A stretch of 64,000 bases of DNA. Origin: an uncultured Acidobacteriota bacterium. GTDB taxonomy: Bacteria > Acidobacteriota > UBA6911 > RPQK01 > JAJDTT01. The stretch lies in contig CATOST010000025.1 of NCBI GenBank assembly GCA_951812665.1, forward strand, positions 1-64,000. Reading direction: 5' to 3'. Below, piece after piece: positions 42,447-50,774 of the stretch. The notes beneath the pieces are model-generated. The model worked only from the letters and a program-made list of their open reading frames with translations. It was not told the origin of the DNA and made no database searches. Position numbers and translations under genes: made by a program. Position 1 is the stretch's first letter, and each line of letters starts with the position of its first letter.

Positions 42447-42550
42447 GAGGGGGGACTTTCCTGTCCCCCTCTTCGGCGTAGCGTCGCCCCACCATCCACC
42501 GGAATAACCACACCGGACCGGTAGGAGGGGGGACTTTCCTGTCCCCCCTC
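42446..42550. repeat. tandem 78-bp duplication: hairpin element plus SDR gene tail
   Basis: Hairpin b (42446-42471) and hairpin c (42524-42550) share GGAGGGGGGACTTTCCTGTC. Copy c has a perfect 10-bp stem (42525-42534 with 42541-42550). Between them, 42472-42519 on the minus strand encodes GVVIPVDGGATLRRR, a diverged copy of the last codons of the SDR gene (GVVVPVDGGATLR, stop) that begins at 42552. The duplicated unit is therefore hairpin plus gene 3' end, period 78 bp, filling the whole gap between two convergent genes. Confidence 0.8.
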
Positions 42551-42551
42551 T

Positions 42552-43304
42552 TCAGCGCAGCGTGGCACCACCATCCACGGGGACAACCACACCCGTGAGG
42601 AAATCCGCTTGCGGTGACGCCAGGAACAGCACCGAAGCGGCAACGTCTTCCACGGTCGCCAGCCGCCTCAACGGAATCTGCCCCAGAATCTTCTCCCGCA
42701 TGCCGGGACGATCCAGAGTCTGCGCCGCGAGGTCGGTTTCCACGAAGGTGGGCGCGACGGCATTGACGGTGATGCCGTGCCGGGCCCATTCCAGAGCCAG
42801 CACCCGGGTCAACATGATCATGCCCGCCTTGCTGGAGCCGTAAGCCGCTCTTTCCTCGCGGGCCACCAGCCCGGCCGCCGAGGCTACGTTGACGATGGTC
42901 CCCCGGCGCCGCGGGATCATCCGGCGTCCCACCTCCTGCGTCAGAAAGAAGGCCCCCTTGAGGTTGGCGTCCAGAATCTCGTCCCATTGCTCCTCGGTCA
43001 CCTGCTCGGCCGGCCGGGGGATGTTGACGCCGGCATTGTTGACCAGCACCTGTATCGGACCCAGCTCTGCTTCCACCTGATCGACGACCGCGGGCATGTC
43101 CTCCAGTCGCCGCACGTCCAGCGCCAAGGGTAGGGCGTGTGCCCCGAGGGCCTCGACTCTGCGGCAGGTCTCCTGAAGCGAAGTCCGCCTCCGGGCCGTC
43201 AACGCCAGGCGGGCTCCCGGGACCGCGAACCCTTCCGCCAATCCGACCCCGATTCCCCGGCTGGCTCCAGTGATCAACACCACTCTTTCGTTATTGGCTT
43301 CCAT
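42552..43304 (-). CDS. short-chain dehydrogenase/reductase (3-oxoacyl-ACP-reductase-like)
   Basis: A 250-residue classical SDR: cofactor motif LITGASRGIGVGLAEGFA, VLVNNAGVN, catalytic Asn in LDANLKGAFF, Ser in VNVASAAGLV, YGSSKAG with catalytic Tyr and Lys, and C-terminal FLTGVVVPVDGGATLR. The arginine-rich stretch after the second strand (LTARRRTSL) suggests NADP use. ATG 43304 lies one base after the stop of the M20 gene, so the two are co-transcribed. Substrate unknown. Its 3' end is duplicated in the flanking repeat. Confidence 0.88.
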   Translation of the reverse strand: MEANNERVVLITGASRGIGVGLAEGFAVPGARLALTARRRTSLQETCRRVEALGAHALPLALDVRRLEDMPAVVDQVEAELGPIQVLVNNAGVNIPRPAEQVTEEQWDEILDANLKGAFFLTQEVGRRMIPRRRGTIVNVASAAGLVAREERAAYGSSKAGMIMLTRVLALEWARHGITVNAVAPTFVETDLAAQTLDRPGMREKILGQIPLRRLATVEDVAASVLFLASPQADFLTGVVVPVDGGATLR

Positions 43305-43305
43305 T

Positions 43306-44574
43306 TCAACCACACCACCGGATCACCAGCCGGGAGAGCACGCGGGCGGCCTCCAGGACCGACTCCAGTTCCACGTACTCGTCCGGCGCATGGAGATTTC
43401 CGCCCCGCGGGCCATAGTAGATGGATTGCTCTCCCAGCTCGGCCTTGAAGTAACGGGCGTCGGCGGTGCCGGGAAAGGCATCCCGCTCCAAGTCCTTGCC
43501 GGTGACGCCGCGGTGACACTCCTCCAACAGGTCGACCAGACTGCAAGGGCCCGTCATCTCGGGCGCGACCCACCCTCGGGCCCGAAAACCGTTATCGCGG
43601 ATCCGGGGCGGATTCCGGACCAGCCAGGAATCGGACGACGACGCTCGGCGAACCTGTTCCTCGGCAAAGTTCCGGGCTCGTTCCGGCGACCAGTCGATGG
43701 GAAACGACATGCGGCAACTGAACCGGCACTCGAGCGCCACGTTGGAAGGCCAGTCCCCGCCCTCGATCCGTCCGACGTTGAGGCTCAGGGGCCGGGGCCG
43801 ATGATCGTACGCCGGATGCCGGAAGTCCCGATTCAAGGCCTCGACGACCGCCGGCTTGAGGCGGTGAATGAGGGACGCCGCCTTCTCGACCGCGTTCACC
43901 TGGCGTCCCGGTTCTCCCACGTAGGCCGGCCGGCCCCGGACACAGACCTCGAACCAGAGCACGCCCAGCGTGGCGGTCCAGACCTGGAGCCCGGTGGGCT
44001 CGGTCAGGACGGCGCCGTCCACCCTCCCTGAATCCAGGCGACTCGCCAGCATTCCGTTTCCGGTGCACTCCTCTTCGATGACGCTCTCCACCCGCACCGC
44101 CCCCCGCAGCCGGGCGCCCGACTCCCGGACCGCCGCCACCGCCAGCAGAGCCGCTACCACCCCGCTTTTCATGTCCAGGGCGCCGCGCCCGTACATCCGG
44201 CCTTCCCGAACCTCCGCTCCCCAGGGATCGAAGCTCCACCAGTGCAGGGGTCCGAGAGGCACCACGTCCACGTGTCCGTTCAGGACCAAGCTTCGCCCGC
44301 TGCTCCCCGAGGGTCTCAGAACGCCCGCCACGTTGGGCCGGCCGACATAGTCCCGCTCGACGGGCACGAAATCGGGATCCGATTCCATGGCAGCGGGATC
44401 CGGATCCCACTTCCGGGTCTCCAGACCCAGGTCCACGAGCCGCCGGTAGATCAGTTCCTGGCCTTCCGCCTCCTGACCCAATAGCGTCGGGCAACGGACC
44501 AGATCCGCCAAGAGTTGCAGGTATTCCTCCCCCAGAGCGTCCACCGCGTCGACGGCGCGATCCTCAGGAGTCAT
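43306..44574 (-). CDS. M20-family deacylase/peptidase (ArgE/DapE type)
   Basis: A 422-residue zinc amidohydrolase. Motifs: LVLNGHVDVVPLGPLHWWSF (first metal site), YGRGALDMKSGVVAALLAVA, VIEEECTGNGML (catalytic Glu pair), VLTEPTGLQVWTATLGVLWF, GTADARYF (late Asp) and the final metal histidine in GPRGGNLHAPDEYVE. It resembles acetylornithine deacetylase / succinyl-diaminopimelate desuccinylase homologues of broad function. It is in an operon with the downstream SDR (one-base gap) and the upstream GH32-like gene (15 bases). Confidence 0.87.
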   Translation of the reverse strand: MTPEDRAVDAVDALGEEYLQLLADLVRCPTLLGQEAEGQELIYRRLVDLGLETRKWDPDPAAMESDPDFVPVERDYVGRPNVAGVLRPSGSSGRSLVLNGHVDVVPLGPLHWWSFDPWGAEVREGRMYGRGALDMKSGVVAALLAVAAVRESGARLRGAVRVESVIEEECTGNGMLASRLDSGRVDGAVLTEPTGLQVWTATLGVLWFEVCVRGRPAYVGEPGRQVNAVEKAASLIHRLKPAVVEALNRDFRHPAYDHRPRPLSLNVGRIEGGDWPSNVALECRFSCRMSFPIDWSPERARNFAEEQVRRASSSDSWLVRNPPRIRDNGFRARGWVAPEMTGPCSLVDLLEECHRGVTGKDLERDAFPGTADARYFKAELGEQSIYYGPRGGNLHAPDEYVELESVLEAARVLSRLVIRWCG

Positions 44575-44589
44575 CCCTCGGGACCTTCC

Positions 44590-46119
44590 TCACTCAAACC
44601 AGAAAGAATAGAGGTGAGCGTTCTTGAGATGGAATCGGAAGCGGATCCTCTCGCCGCTGAGGGACTCCAGACTGTCTTTCCCCTCCCACTGGATCCGCAC
44701 CTTCAACTGGTCTGTGGTCAATGGGATGGAATCGAGGCGGGTCCAACCGTCCAGAGCCTCACGGCCCCCCGGGTTTCTGACTTCGACACGGATTTCGCCC
44801 CTGGAGGCGTCCGCATTGACCCAGAGCTGGGCCCCTCCGAATCTCAGGGTTCCGGTCTCGACGAACCCTCCCTTTTCGTCGGCCCAGAACGAGACGAAAC
44901 CGTCCCGGCGGAGACGGGCCAGATGGATGCCCGCCTGAAAAGCGCCGCTGGCCGGGTACCGGACGTCCACACCGCTGTAATAGAACCAGAGCTCGTCCCC
45001 CTTGACGATGGGCCGCGACGCCGGCAGGACCTGGGCGGTGTCGATCCTTCCCTCTCCCAGCCGGGAGACGGGCAGGAACGACTCCCGGGAGCCCACCTTC
45101 ACCCAGTTGAACAGGTCGCGGCTGGTGGCCAGCTTGGCCGAATTGACGCCGTCCTGGTTGTTGTGATGCGGAGGAGTGATTCCGCTGGACTCGAAGTAGT
45201 TGGGCAGACCGATGTAGACGCCCTCGTAGGGGAAGATGGGCATCTTGTAGATCTCGGCGTTGTAGTTCTCCGGCTGATTGAATTGGGGAGTGTAGAGCCG
45301 GGGATCGACCAGGTGCTCCCGGATACGCTGCTCGCCCAGCTTCTGATCCAGAGCGTCGGCATGGAAGATGAGCTGGGGATCGGTCCATTGCTCGAAGTCC
45401 CGGCTCAGGGAGAGGTAGACCGACCGGCCGAAAGGCCCCCGATGCTTGACGGTCAAAATGTATTGTCGGCCCAACTCGTCGTAGGTCAGTTGGGAGGTGT
45501 CCTGGCTCGGTATGGGAGGAACCTCCAGAATCGTGAACTCGTAGCCATCGGAGGAGACGACCGGCCGGCGGTCCCGCGGTCCCAACACCCCCTTGTAGCG
45601 GCGCTCTCCGGTCTCTTGCGGACCCAGGATGACATGCTGGACCAAGGCGTCCGGCTCTCCCCGAACCGCCACCAGATTGTTCTCCCGGGAGCCCCGGAAC
45701 TCCTTGACCCCCAATGCCGGCTTTTCCCAGACGATCCCCTCCCGAGAGCGGGCGAACGCGGTCTTACCCGGACCTCCGTGGTACCACATCTTCCAGACCT
45801 TCTCGCCGGGGTCCCAAGATGGGGCGCTGGTGACCTGGATCGTCCGGCTCTCCACCGGAGTCGTCCCAGGGGCAGCGTATCGGCCCGGCCGGATCTCCCA
45901 GGGCTGGTCCGCCCGGACCACCGGACTTCCTTCGTACCGGTGAGGCTGGTGAATCCTGCGCCGGACCCGGTAGAGAGACCCCAAGACATAGTCGTCCAGG
46001 AAGAGCTGGCGGACTCCTGGAGTGAGCACCAGGTCGCCCGGCCGCTGGGCGGCTCCCCTTCCCACGAACATGGAGCAGAGTATCCATCCCCCGACCCACA
46101 AAGTGCGCATTCTCACCAT
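44590..46119 (-). CDS. secreted GH32/GH43-like five-bladed propeller protein
   Basis: A 509-residue exported protein: MVRMRTLWVGGWILCSMFVG signal peptide, then RQLFLDDYVLGSLYRVRRRI and HQPHRYEGSPVVRADQPWE, the start typical of glycosyl-hydrolase-like proteins abundant in planctomycetes and acidobacteria. Blade motifs include EKVWKMWYHGGPGKTAFARS, VYLSLSRDFEQWTDPQLIFH and FYYSGVDVRYPASGAFQAGI. A C-terminal beta domain (LWVNADASRGEIRVEVRNP) resembles the GH32 appendage. The acidic triad was not confirmed. ATG 46119 has GGGGAG six bases upstream; ATG 46125 is the alternative. Confidence 0.72.
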   Translation of the reverse strand: MVRMRTLWVGGWILCSMFVGRGAAQRPGDLVLTPGVRQLFLDDYVLGSLYRVRRRIHQPHRYEGSPVVRADQPWEIRPGRYAAPGTTPVESRTIQVTSAPSWDPGEKVWKMWYHGGPGKTAFARSREGIVWEKPALGVKEFRGSRENNLVAVRGEPDALVQHVILGPQETGERRYKGVLGPRDRRPVVSSDGYEFTILEVPPIPSQDTSQLTYDELGRQYILTVKHRGPFGRSVYLSLSRDFEQWTDPQLIFHADALDQKLGEQRIREHLVDPRLYTPQFNQPENYNAEIYKMPIFPYEGVYIGLPNYFESSGITPPHHNNQDGVNSAKLATSRDLFNWVKVGSRESFLPVSRLGEGRIDTAQVLPASRPIVKGDELWFYYSGVDVRYPASGAFQAGIHLARLRRDGFVSFWADEKGGFVETGTLRFGGAQLWVNADASRGEIRVEVRNPGGREALDGWTRLDSIPLTTDQLKVRIQWEGKDSLESLSGERIRFRFHLKNAHLYSFWFE

Positions 46120-46267
46120 CGGCATCTCCCCACCTGACTCACCCCTGAAATCGGCCCCTATCATGAAGCGACACGCTTGGGCGGGCAACCGTGGTGCAGA
46201 GCCATCGCGGCTGTGGTTCAATATCTGAACAGGCAGCAACACCGAACAAGGTCATGAGAGGTCCAAG

Positions 46268-46663
46268 ATGAAGCGAGTTCACCAAATCTGTATTTCCTGC
46301 GTCCTGCTGGCCGGCTCGATTCTGATCCTCGCCGGTCCGGACACGAGGACCGGAGTGCTCATGGACGCGGCCTGCGGCGCCCGCGTGGCGCCCAACGCCG
46401 AGAAGACGGCCAAGCACACGGTCGCCTGCGCCCTGATGGAGAGTTGCAAGGCCAGCGGCTTCGGTCTGGTCCTGGAGGGCCGGTTCCTCAAGTTCGACCC
46501 GGCGGGAGACGAGGAGTCCGTGAACCTGCTGGAGAACGCCAAGGTCAGGGAGAACTTCCGGGTCGAGGTGACCGGCGAGTTCTCCGAGACCGACGTCAAG
46601 GTGTCCGCGCTGAAGGCAGCCAAGCGGGAGGGGTCGGGCACCAAGCCGTCGAGTCCCCGCTGA
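46268..46663 (+). CDS. small secreted cysteine-containing protein, uncharacterised
   Basis: A 131-residue protein with signal peptide (VHQICISCVLLAGSILILAG). The mature region has cysteines at about 36, 54 and 60 in TGVLMDAACGARVAPNAEKT and HTVACALMESCKASGFGLVL, then EGRFLKFDPAGDEESVNLLE and an OB-like strand set (VRENFRVEVTGEFSETDVKV). This layout recurs in exported acidobacterial proteins of unknown function. GAGAGG precedes ATG 46268. Convergent with the FG-GAP gene, 43 bases apart. Confidence 0.65.
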   Translation: MKRVHQICISCVLLAGSILILAGPDTRTGVLMDAACGARVAPNAEKTAKHTVACALMESCKASGFGLVLEGRFLKFDPAGDEESVNLLENAKVRENFRVEVTGEFSETDVKVSALKAAKREGSGTKPSSPR

Positions 46664-46706
46664 TCGCCGGTTCCTGCGGGACCGTTTCCGATCTCAGCCT
46701 GAGCCG

Positions 46707-49508
46707 CTACTCGGCCAGGATACGGACTTCCGCCAAGACCGGAGTGCTCCCCCCGTCAGGCGAGGTGAGCAGGACCCGGTATTGGAGCCATCGGTCCCGT
46801 TCTCCGACCCGAATCTCACCCCCCGTGACATCAAAGTACCCTTCCTGACCTCCGGGTCCCATCCAGCCGGCCTGCTCCAGCTCCGCGTTCGAGCCGGCAC
46901 TTCGGATCTGGAAGCGGACCGCGGTTCCATGGGGCGTTCGGGCTTTCCATTCCAGATGGCCGGGCCGCACTCCGTCCGGGATCTCCAGCGGCGCCGACGC
47001 GTATTCCTCCTCCAGGCGCCGGTGGTAGATGTTGCCCACGTCGTGGCTGATGCTGAAGTGGGGACCGAAACTCTGGATCCAGTCGCGGCGGGAATAGGAA
47101 TACCCCTCCTCCCCGCCCCAGAAGATGTTGGTGCCCACGGCATGGTCTCCCCGCTCCACGTGGTTGACCACGATCAGATCCATCCAGCGATCCTGATTCA
47201 GATCGGCTACGGTGAGCGCCAGCGTGGACTCGCCCGGAAGAGTCGACCGGCGGGACTCGCTGTAGCTCCCGTCCGGACCGCCCCAGTAGATGAGGACGGG
47301 AAGCGAGCGGGTCGTATACCCATGGTAGTTGGTCATCACAATGTCGAGATACCCGTCTCGATTCAGGTCCGCCACCGATTGTTCTTCCGATTCAAAGGCC
47401 TCCAACTCCAGCGACCTTTTTTCCGAGAATCCGTCCCGGCTTCCCCACAGCAGCGTGGTCTTGCGCATGGGCCGGCCGAACCGCTCCGGGTCGTAGACCG
47501 CTCCCAGGATCAGGTCCAGCCAGCCGTCGGCGTTCAGGTCGGCGATCTCGGCGGTGGAGGCCGAGTGGACCTTCAGATGGAGACGGCGCTCCGGACCGTA
47601 GTTCCCCGATTCATCCCCCCAGAAGATCTCCGTGTTCGGGGAGTCCACGTCGGTGAAGATCAGATCCAAGTAGCCGTCCCGGTTGAAATCGGCCAGTGAA
47701 CTCACCATGGGGCGCCGGCAACGGAGTGGCAACCGGGTTTCGTCGCCGGACCGGAAACCTCCCTCTCTGCCCCACCGAATGAGACCCGCCGGTTCGGGGG
47801 TGGTCGCGTCCGCGGAGCCGACGGCCACGACCAGATCCAGGTGTCCGTCCCGGTTCAGATCCGCCGTGGTGATCGAATAACCGCCGGTTTCAAGTTCCTC
47901 CGTACGGTCGGCAACGTAGCCGTCCGGATTTCCCCAGTAGACTCGGCCCCCGGGAAAGACCAGATCCACCCAGCCGTCCTGGTTCAGGTCGGCCTTGGTC
48001 ATGAGTCCGCCGGTTCCCGGAAGCGCGGTCACGGAGGCGGTCGAGTAGTGATGCCGGGGATTCCCCCAGTAGATGAGGGAGTCGATGCGCCCGTGGGTGC
48101 CGCTGGAGCGGTTGATCAGCACCAGATCCGCATGTCCGTCCCGATTCAGGTCGCCTCCGCTGGCGCTCACGGGGCCGAAACCCTGGAGTTCCTTCCGGTG
48201 CGCCGCATCGAACCCTTGGGGACCGTTCCAGTAGAGGTAGGAATTCACATCATAGCTCTCGCCGCCATACTCGTTGGCGAAGACCAGATCCACCCACCCA
48301 TCCCGGTTGTAGTCGGCCAACACCGCATCCGTGGCCGCCAGCGTGGGCAACTCACTCCGGCGCTCCGGCGAGAACCCCGCCTGGCCGTTCCAGTAGACGT
48401 AGGAAGAGGAGCCGCGGCTGTTGGGCAGCACCAGCTCGGGGAGTCCGTCCTGGTTCAGGTCACCCGTCCGGCTCTGCTTGGCTCCCTCTGCCGGCAATTC
48501 GATCCACGGCTCCCGAGCCGGTCCCCGCTCGCTTCCCCGGTGAAGCACCACCCGATCATCACTGTGGTTCAGAGTCAGATCCAGATGACCGTCCTGGTCC
48601 AAGTCGGCCAGTTGGGTACCGATGGGGTCGCCCCCCATCCATTCGTCGCGCTCGGCACTTATACCCTCCGGGCCTCCACGGTACAGGTAGGCACTCTTGT
48701 GCTGGGAATTGTTGTTGACGAAGACCAGATCCGCGTACCCGTCTCCGTCCATGTCTCCCGCCGCGCAGTCGGCGGCGCTGACGGTCTCCACGACGCTGCG
48801 CCGTGACGTATCGAACCCCCGGGGGCCGTTCCAGTAGATGTATGACTCCAGGTGACGATCGAATCCGAAACGCTCGCCGCCTTCAATGCCCCGATTCGAA
48901 AAGGCCAGATCCACAAACCCGTCGCCGTTGAAGTCCCCGGCTGCCACTCCCCCGGCCAGAATCGTGGGAAGCTCGGTCCGGTGCTCCGGCTGGTAGCCGT
49001 TGGCGCCTCCCCAGTAGATGAGAGCCGACATGTCCTCCGAGTAGTTGTGGATGAAGTTGCAGAAGACGAGTTCAGGAAAGGAATCCTGGTTCAGATCCAC
49101 CACGAGAGAACGGCCGCCGCCCGGGCTGGGCAACCGCGTCACCCCTCTTTCCCGGAGACGGATCTGGCGGAGCAAGCGAGCAAGTGGCTGGTGGTCCGGA
49201 AGGTCCGGAAGGATGGACTCGGGTCCCCCAGGCCGGCCCCAGTAGACCAGAATGTCGGCGTTCTCCAGGACATCGTGGTCCTGCCCCAGGAGGATGTCCA
49301 GGTAGCCGTCGTTGTTCAGGTCCCAGCGGTGGATCATCTCGAGCGTCCCGGAGCGGGTCGGGTAGAGGTTGACGCCGCTGTCGCCAAGACTCCCCGCAGA
49401 GAAATCCTCGAAGGTGCTGTGGGTCACCCATGCCTTCTCTGCTCCGGCCGCGGGCGCGCCTGACGCCAAGACCCAGGCCAACAGCAAGAGTACGAGTGGT
49501 CTTCTCAT
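46707..49508 (-). CDS. secreted FG-GAP/VCBS repeat propeller protein (paralogue A)
   Basis: A 933-residue exported protein. Signal peptide: MRRPLVLLLLAWVLASGAPA. It has about fifteen repeats of the form DLNxDGxxDLVxxN followed by YWGGPxGF (for example DFNGDGFVDLAFSN, DLNRDGHLDLVVAV, DLNQDGWVDLVFPG), the calcium-loop blades of integrin-like propellers. After the repeats comes a domain of about 105 residues: DVGNIYHRRLEEEYASAPLE, then LEWKARTPHGTAVRFQIRSA and WLQYRVLLTSPDGGSTPVLA. The same N-terminal and C-terminal domains occur in the gene at 56365. ATG 49508 is backed by GAGGAGA. Likely an extracellular binding or surface protein; partner unknown. Confidence 0.85.
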   Translation of the reverse strand: MRRPLVLLLLAWVLASGAPAAGAEKAWVTHSTFEDFSAGSLGDSGVNLYPTRSGTLEMIHRWDLNNDGYLDILLGQDHDVLENADILVYWGRPGGPESILPDLPDHQPLARLLRQIRLRERGVTRLPSPGGGRSLVVDLNQDSFPELVFCNFIHNYSEDMSALIYWGGANGYQPEHRTELPTILAGGVAAGDFNGDGFVDLAFSNRGIEGGERFGFDRHLESYIYWNGPRGFDTSRRSVVETVSAADCAAGDMDGDGYADLVFVNNNSQHKSAYLYRGGPEGISAERDEWMGGDPIGTQLADLDQDGHLDLTLNHSDDRVVLHRGSERGPAREPWIELPAEGAKQSRTGDLNQDGLPELVLPNSRGSSSYVYWNGQAGFSPERRSELPTLAATDAVLADYNRDGWVDLVFANEYGGESYDVNSYLYWNGPQGFDAAHRKELQGFGPVSASGGDLNRDGHADLVLINRSSGTHGRIDSLIYWGNPRHHYSTASVTALPGTGGLMTKADLNQDGWVDLVFPGGRVYWGNPDGYVADRTEELETGGYSITTADLNRDGHLDLVVAVGSADATTPEPAGLIRWGREGGFRSGDETRLPLRCRRPMVSSLADFNRDGYLDLIFTDVDSPNTEIFWGDESGNYGPERRLHLKVHSASTAEIADLNADGWLDLILGAVYDPERFGRPMRKTTLLWGSRDGFSEKRSLELEAFESEEQSVADLNRDGYLDIVMTNYHGYTTRSLPVLIYWGGPDGSYSESRRSTLPGESTLALTVADLNQDRWMDLIVVNHVERGDHAVGTNIFWGGEEGYSYSRRDWIQSFGPHFSISHDVGNIYHRRLEEEYASAPLEIPDGVRPGHLEWKARTPHGTAVRFQIRSAGSNAELEQAGWMGPGGQEGYFDVTGGEIRVGERDRWLQYRVLLTSPDGGSTPVLAEVRILAE

Positions 49509-49653
49509 GGTAATTCTCCTCTTTGCAACTTGCCTGCGCGTCAGTACAACACAGCGGAGAGAAAAGAGGAAAGGTCCCTTCCAGGGGCGATTTCCAATCG
49601 ACCGCGCCCCGCACAGGTTCATACTGCTATCGCTGATGCTCACTCCGGACGGC

Positions 49654-49670
49654 GGCGGTTGGAAACCACC
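49654..49670. repeat. GCGGTTGGAAACCGC-type hairpin element, copy 2
   Basis: GGCGGTT, loop GGA, AACCACC, with one mismatch in the 7-bp stem. Flanks TCCGGAC and CCGCT match copy 1 at 9321-9337. It lies upstream of the sugar-binding lipoprotein gene. Confidence 0.5.
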
Positions 49671-49720
49671 GCTCCAATCTTGTAGAGTGCCCCGCACACG
49701 CCCGAACGGGAAATCAACCG

Positions 49721-50737
49721 ATGCGCCACCAGATTCTCCTCGCCATTCTCTGCCTGCTGCCGGCGGCCGCCTGCACCGGGTCGGGGCCGGAGACTCAGAA
49801 GCCCAGACTCGCGTACGTGACCAACGGGGTCGCCTCCTTCTGGACCATCGCCGAAGCCGGTGCGCTCAAGGCGGGCCGGGACCTGAACGTGGACGTGGAC
49901 GTGCGGATGCCGGTGGAAGGGGTGCTGGACCAGAAGCGGATCGTGGAGGATCTGCTGGCCCGGGGAGTCGACGGCATGGCCATCAGCCCCATCGACCCGG
50001 ACAACCAGGAGGACCTGGTCAACGAAGCCTGCGACCACACCACTGTTATCACCCACGACTCGGACGCGCCCCGGACCCGGCGGCTCTGCTATGTGGGGAT
50101 GGACAACTACAGGGCGGGCCGCCTGGTGGGGAAGCTGGTCAAAGAAGCCATGCCCGAGGGAGGCTCGGTGATGCTCTTCGTCGGACGGCTGGAGCAGCTC
50201 AATGCCTCCCAGAGAAGGCAGGGGGTGATCGACGAGTTGCTGGACCGTCCGGGAGAGACCATGGGGGCCGTCGATCCCCCGAACGCGGCTCTGAAGGGCG
50301 AGCGCTACACGATCCTGGACACGCGGACCGACCAGTTCGACCAGGCCAAGGCCAAAGCCAATTGCGAAGACGCCATTGCCCGCTATCCCGATCTCGGCTG
50401 CATGGTCGGACTCTTCGCCTACAACCCGCCCGCCTGCCTGGTGGCTCTGGAGCAGGCCGGGGTGGACGGGATCCACCTGGTGGGATTCGATGAAGCCGAC
50501 GCGACGTTGCAAGGCATCGTCGACGGCCGGATCCACGGCACCGTGGTCCAGCAACCCTACCAGTACGGCTACGAGTCGGTTCGGATTCTGGCGGGATTGG
50601 CCAAAGGAGACCGCAGCGTCCTTCCCGAGAACGGCTTTCTGGATATCCCGGCCCAGACGATTCGTGCGGACAACGTCCGGGAGTTCTGGGACGATCTGAA
50701 GCGCAAGATGGCGGAGGCCAAGGGCCCAACTCCCTGA
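49721..50737 (+). CDS. rbsB: sugar ABC transporter substrate-binding lipoprotein (RbsB type)
   Basis: A 338-residue periplasmic-binding-protein-1 family member with lipoprotein signal MRHQILLAILCLLPAAAC. Motifs: YVTNGVASFWTIAEAGALKA, GVDGMAISPIDPDNQEDLVN, CYVGMDNYRAGRLVGKLVKE, VGLFAYNPPACLVALEQAG and VGFDEADATLQGIVDGRIHG, the ribose/galactose/allose binding pattern. First gene of a binding protein - ATPase - permease operon. The precise sugar is not readable. Confidence 0.88.
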   Translation: MRHQILLAILCLLPAAACTGSGPETQKPRLAYVTNGVASFWTIAEAGALKAGRDLNVDVDVRMPVEGVLDQKRIVEDLLARGVDGMAISPIDPDNQEDLVNEACDHTTVITHDSDAPRTRRLCYVGMDNYRAGRLVGKLVKEAMPEGGSVMLFVGRLEQLNASQRRQGVIDELLDRPGETMGAVDPPNAALKGERYTILDTRTDQFDQAKAKANCEDAIARYPDLGCMVGLFAYNPPACLVALEQAGVDGIHLVGFDEADATLQGIVDGRIHGTVVQQPYQYGYESVRILAGLAKGDRSVLPENGFLDIPAQTIRADNVREFWDDLKRKMAEAKGPTP

Positions 50738-50774
50738 TTCCGGCGCAATTCCCTGCCCCGCAGCGAAGCACTCC

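Noticed and set aside
42308..42643. Minus-strand open frame of 111 codons crossing the hairpin repeats
   Set aside because: It is made of SDR-tail copies and hairpin sequence in a shifted frame; no ribosome binding site or independent homology.
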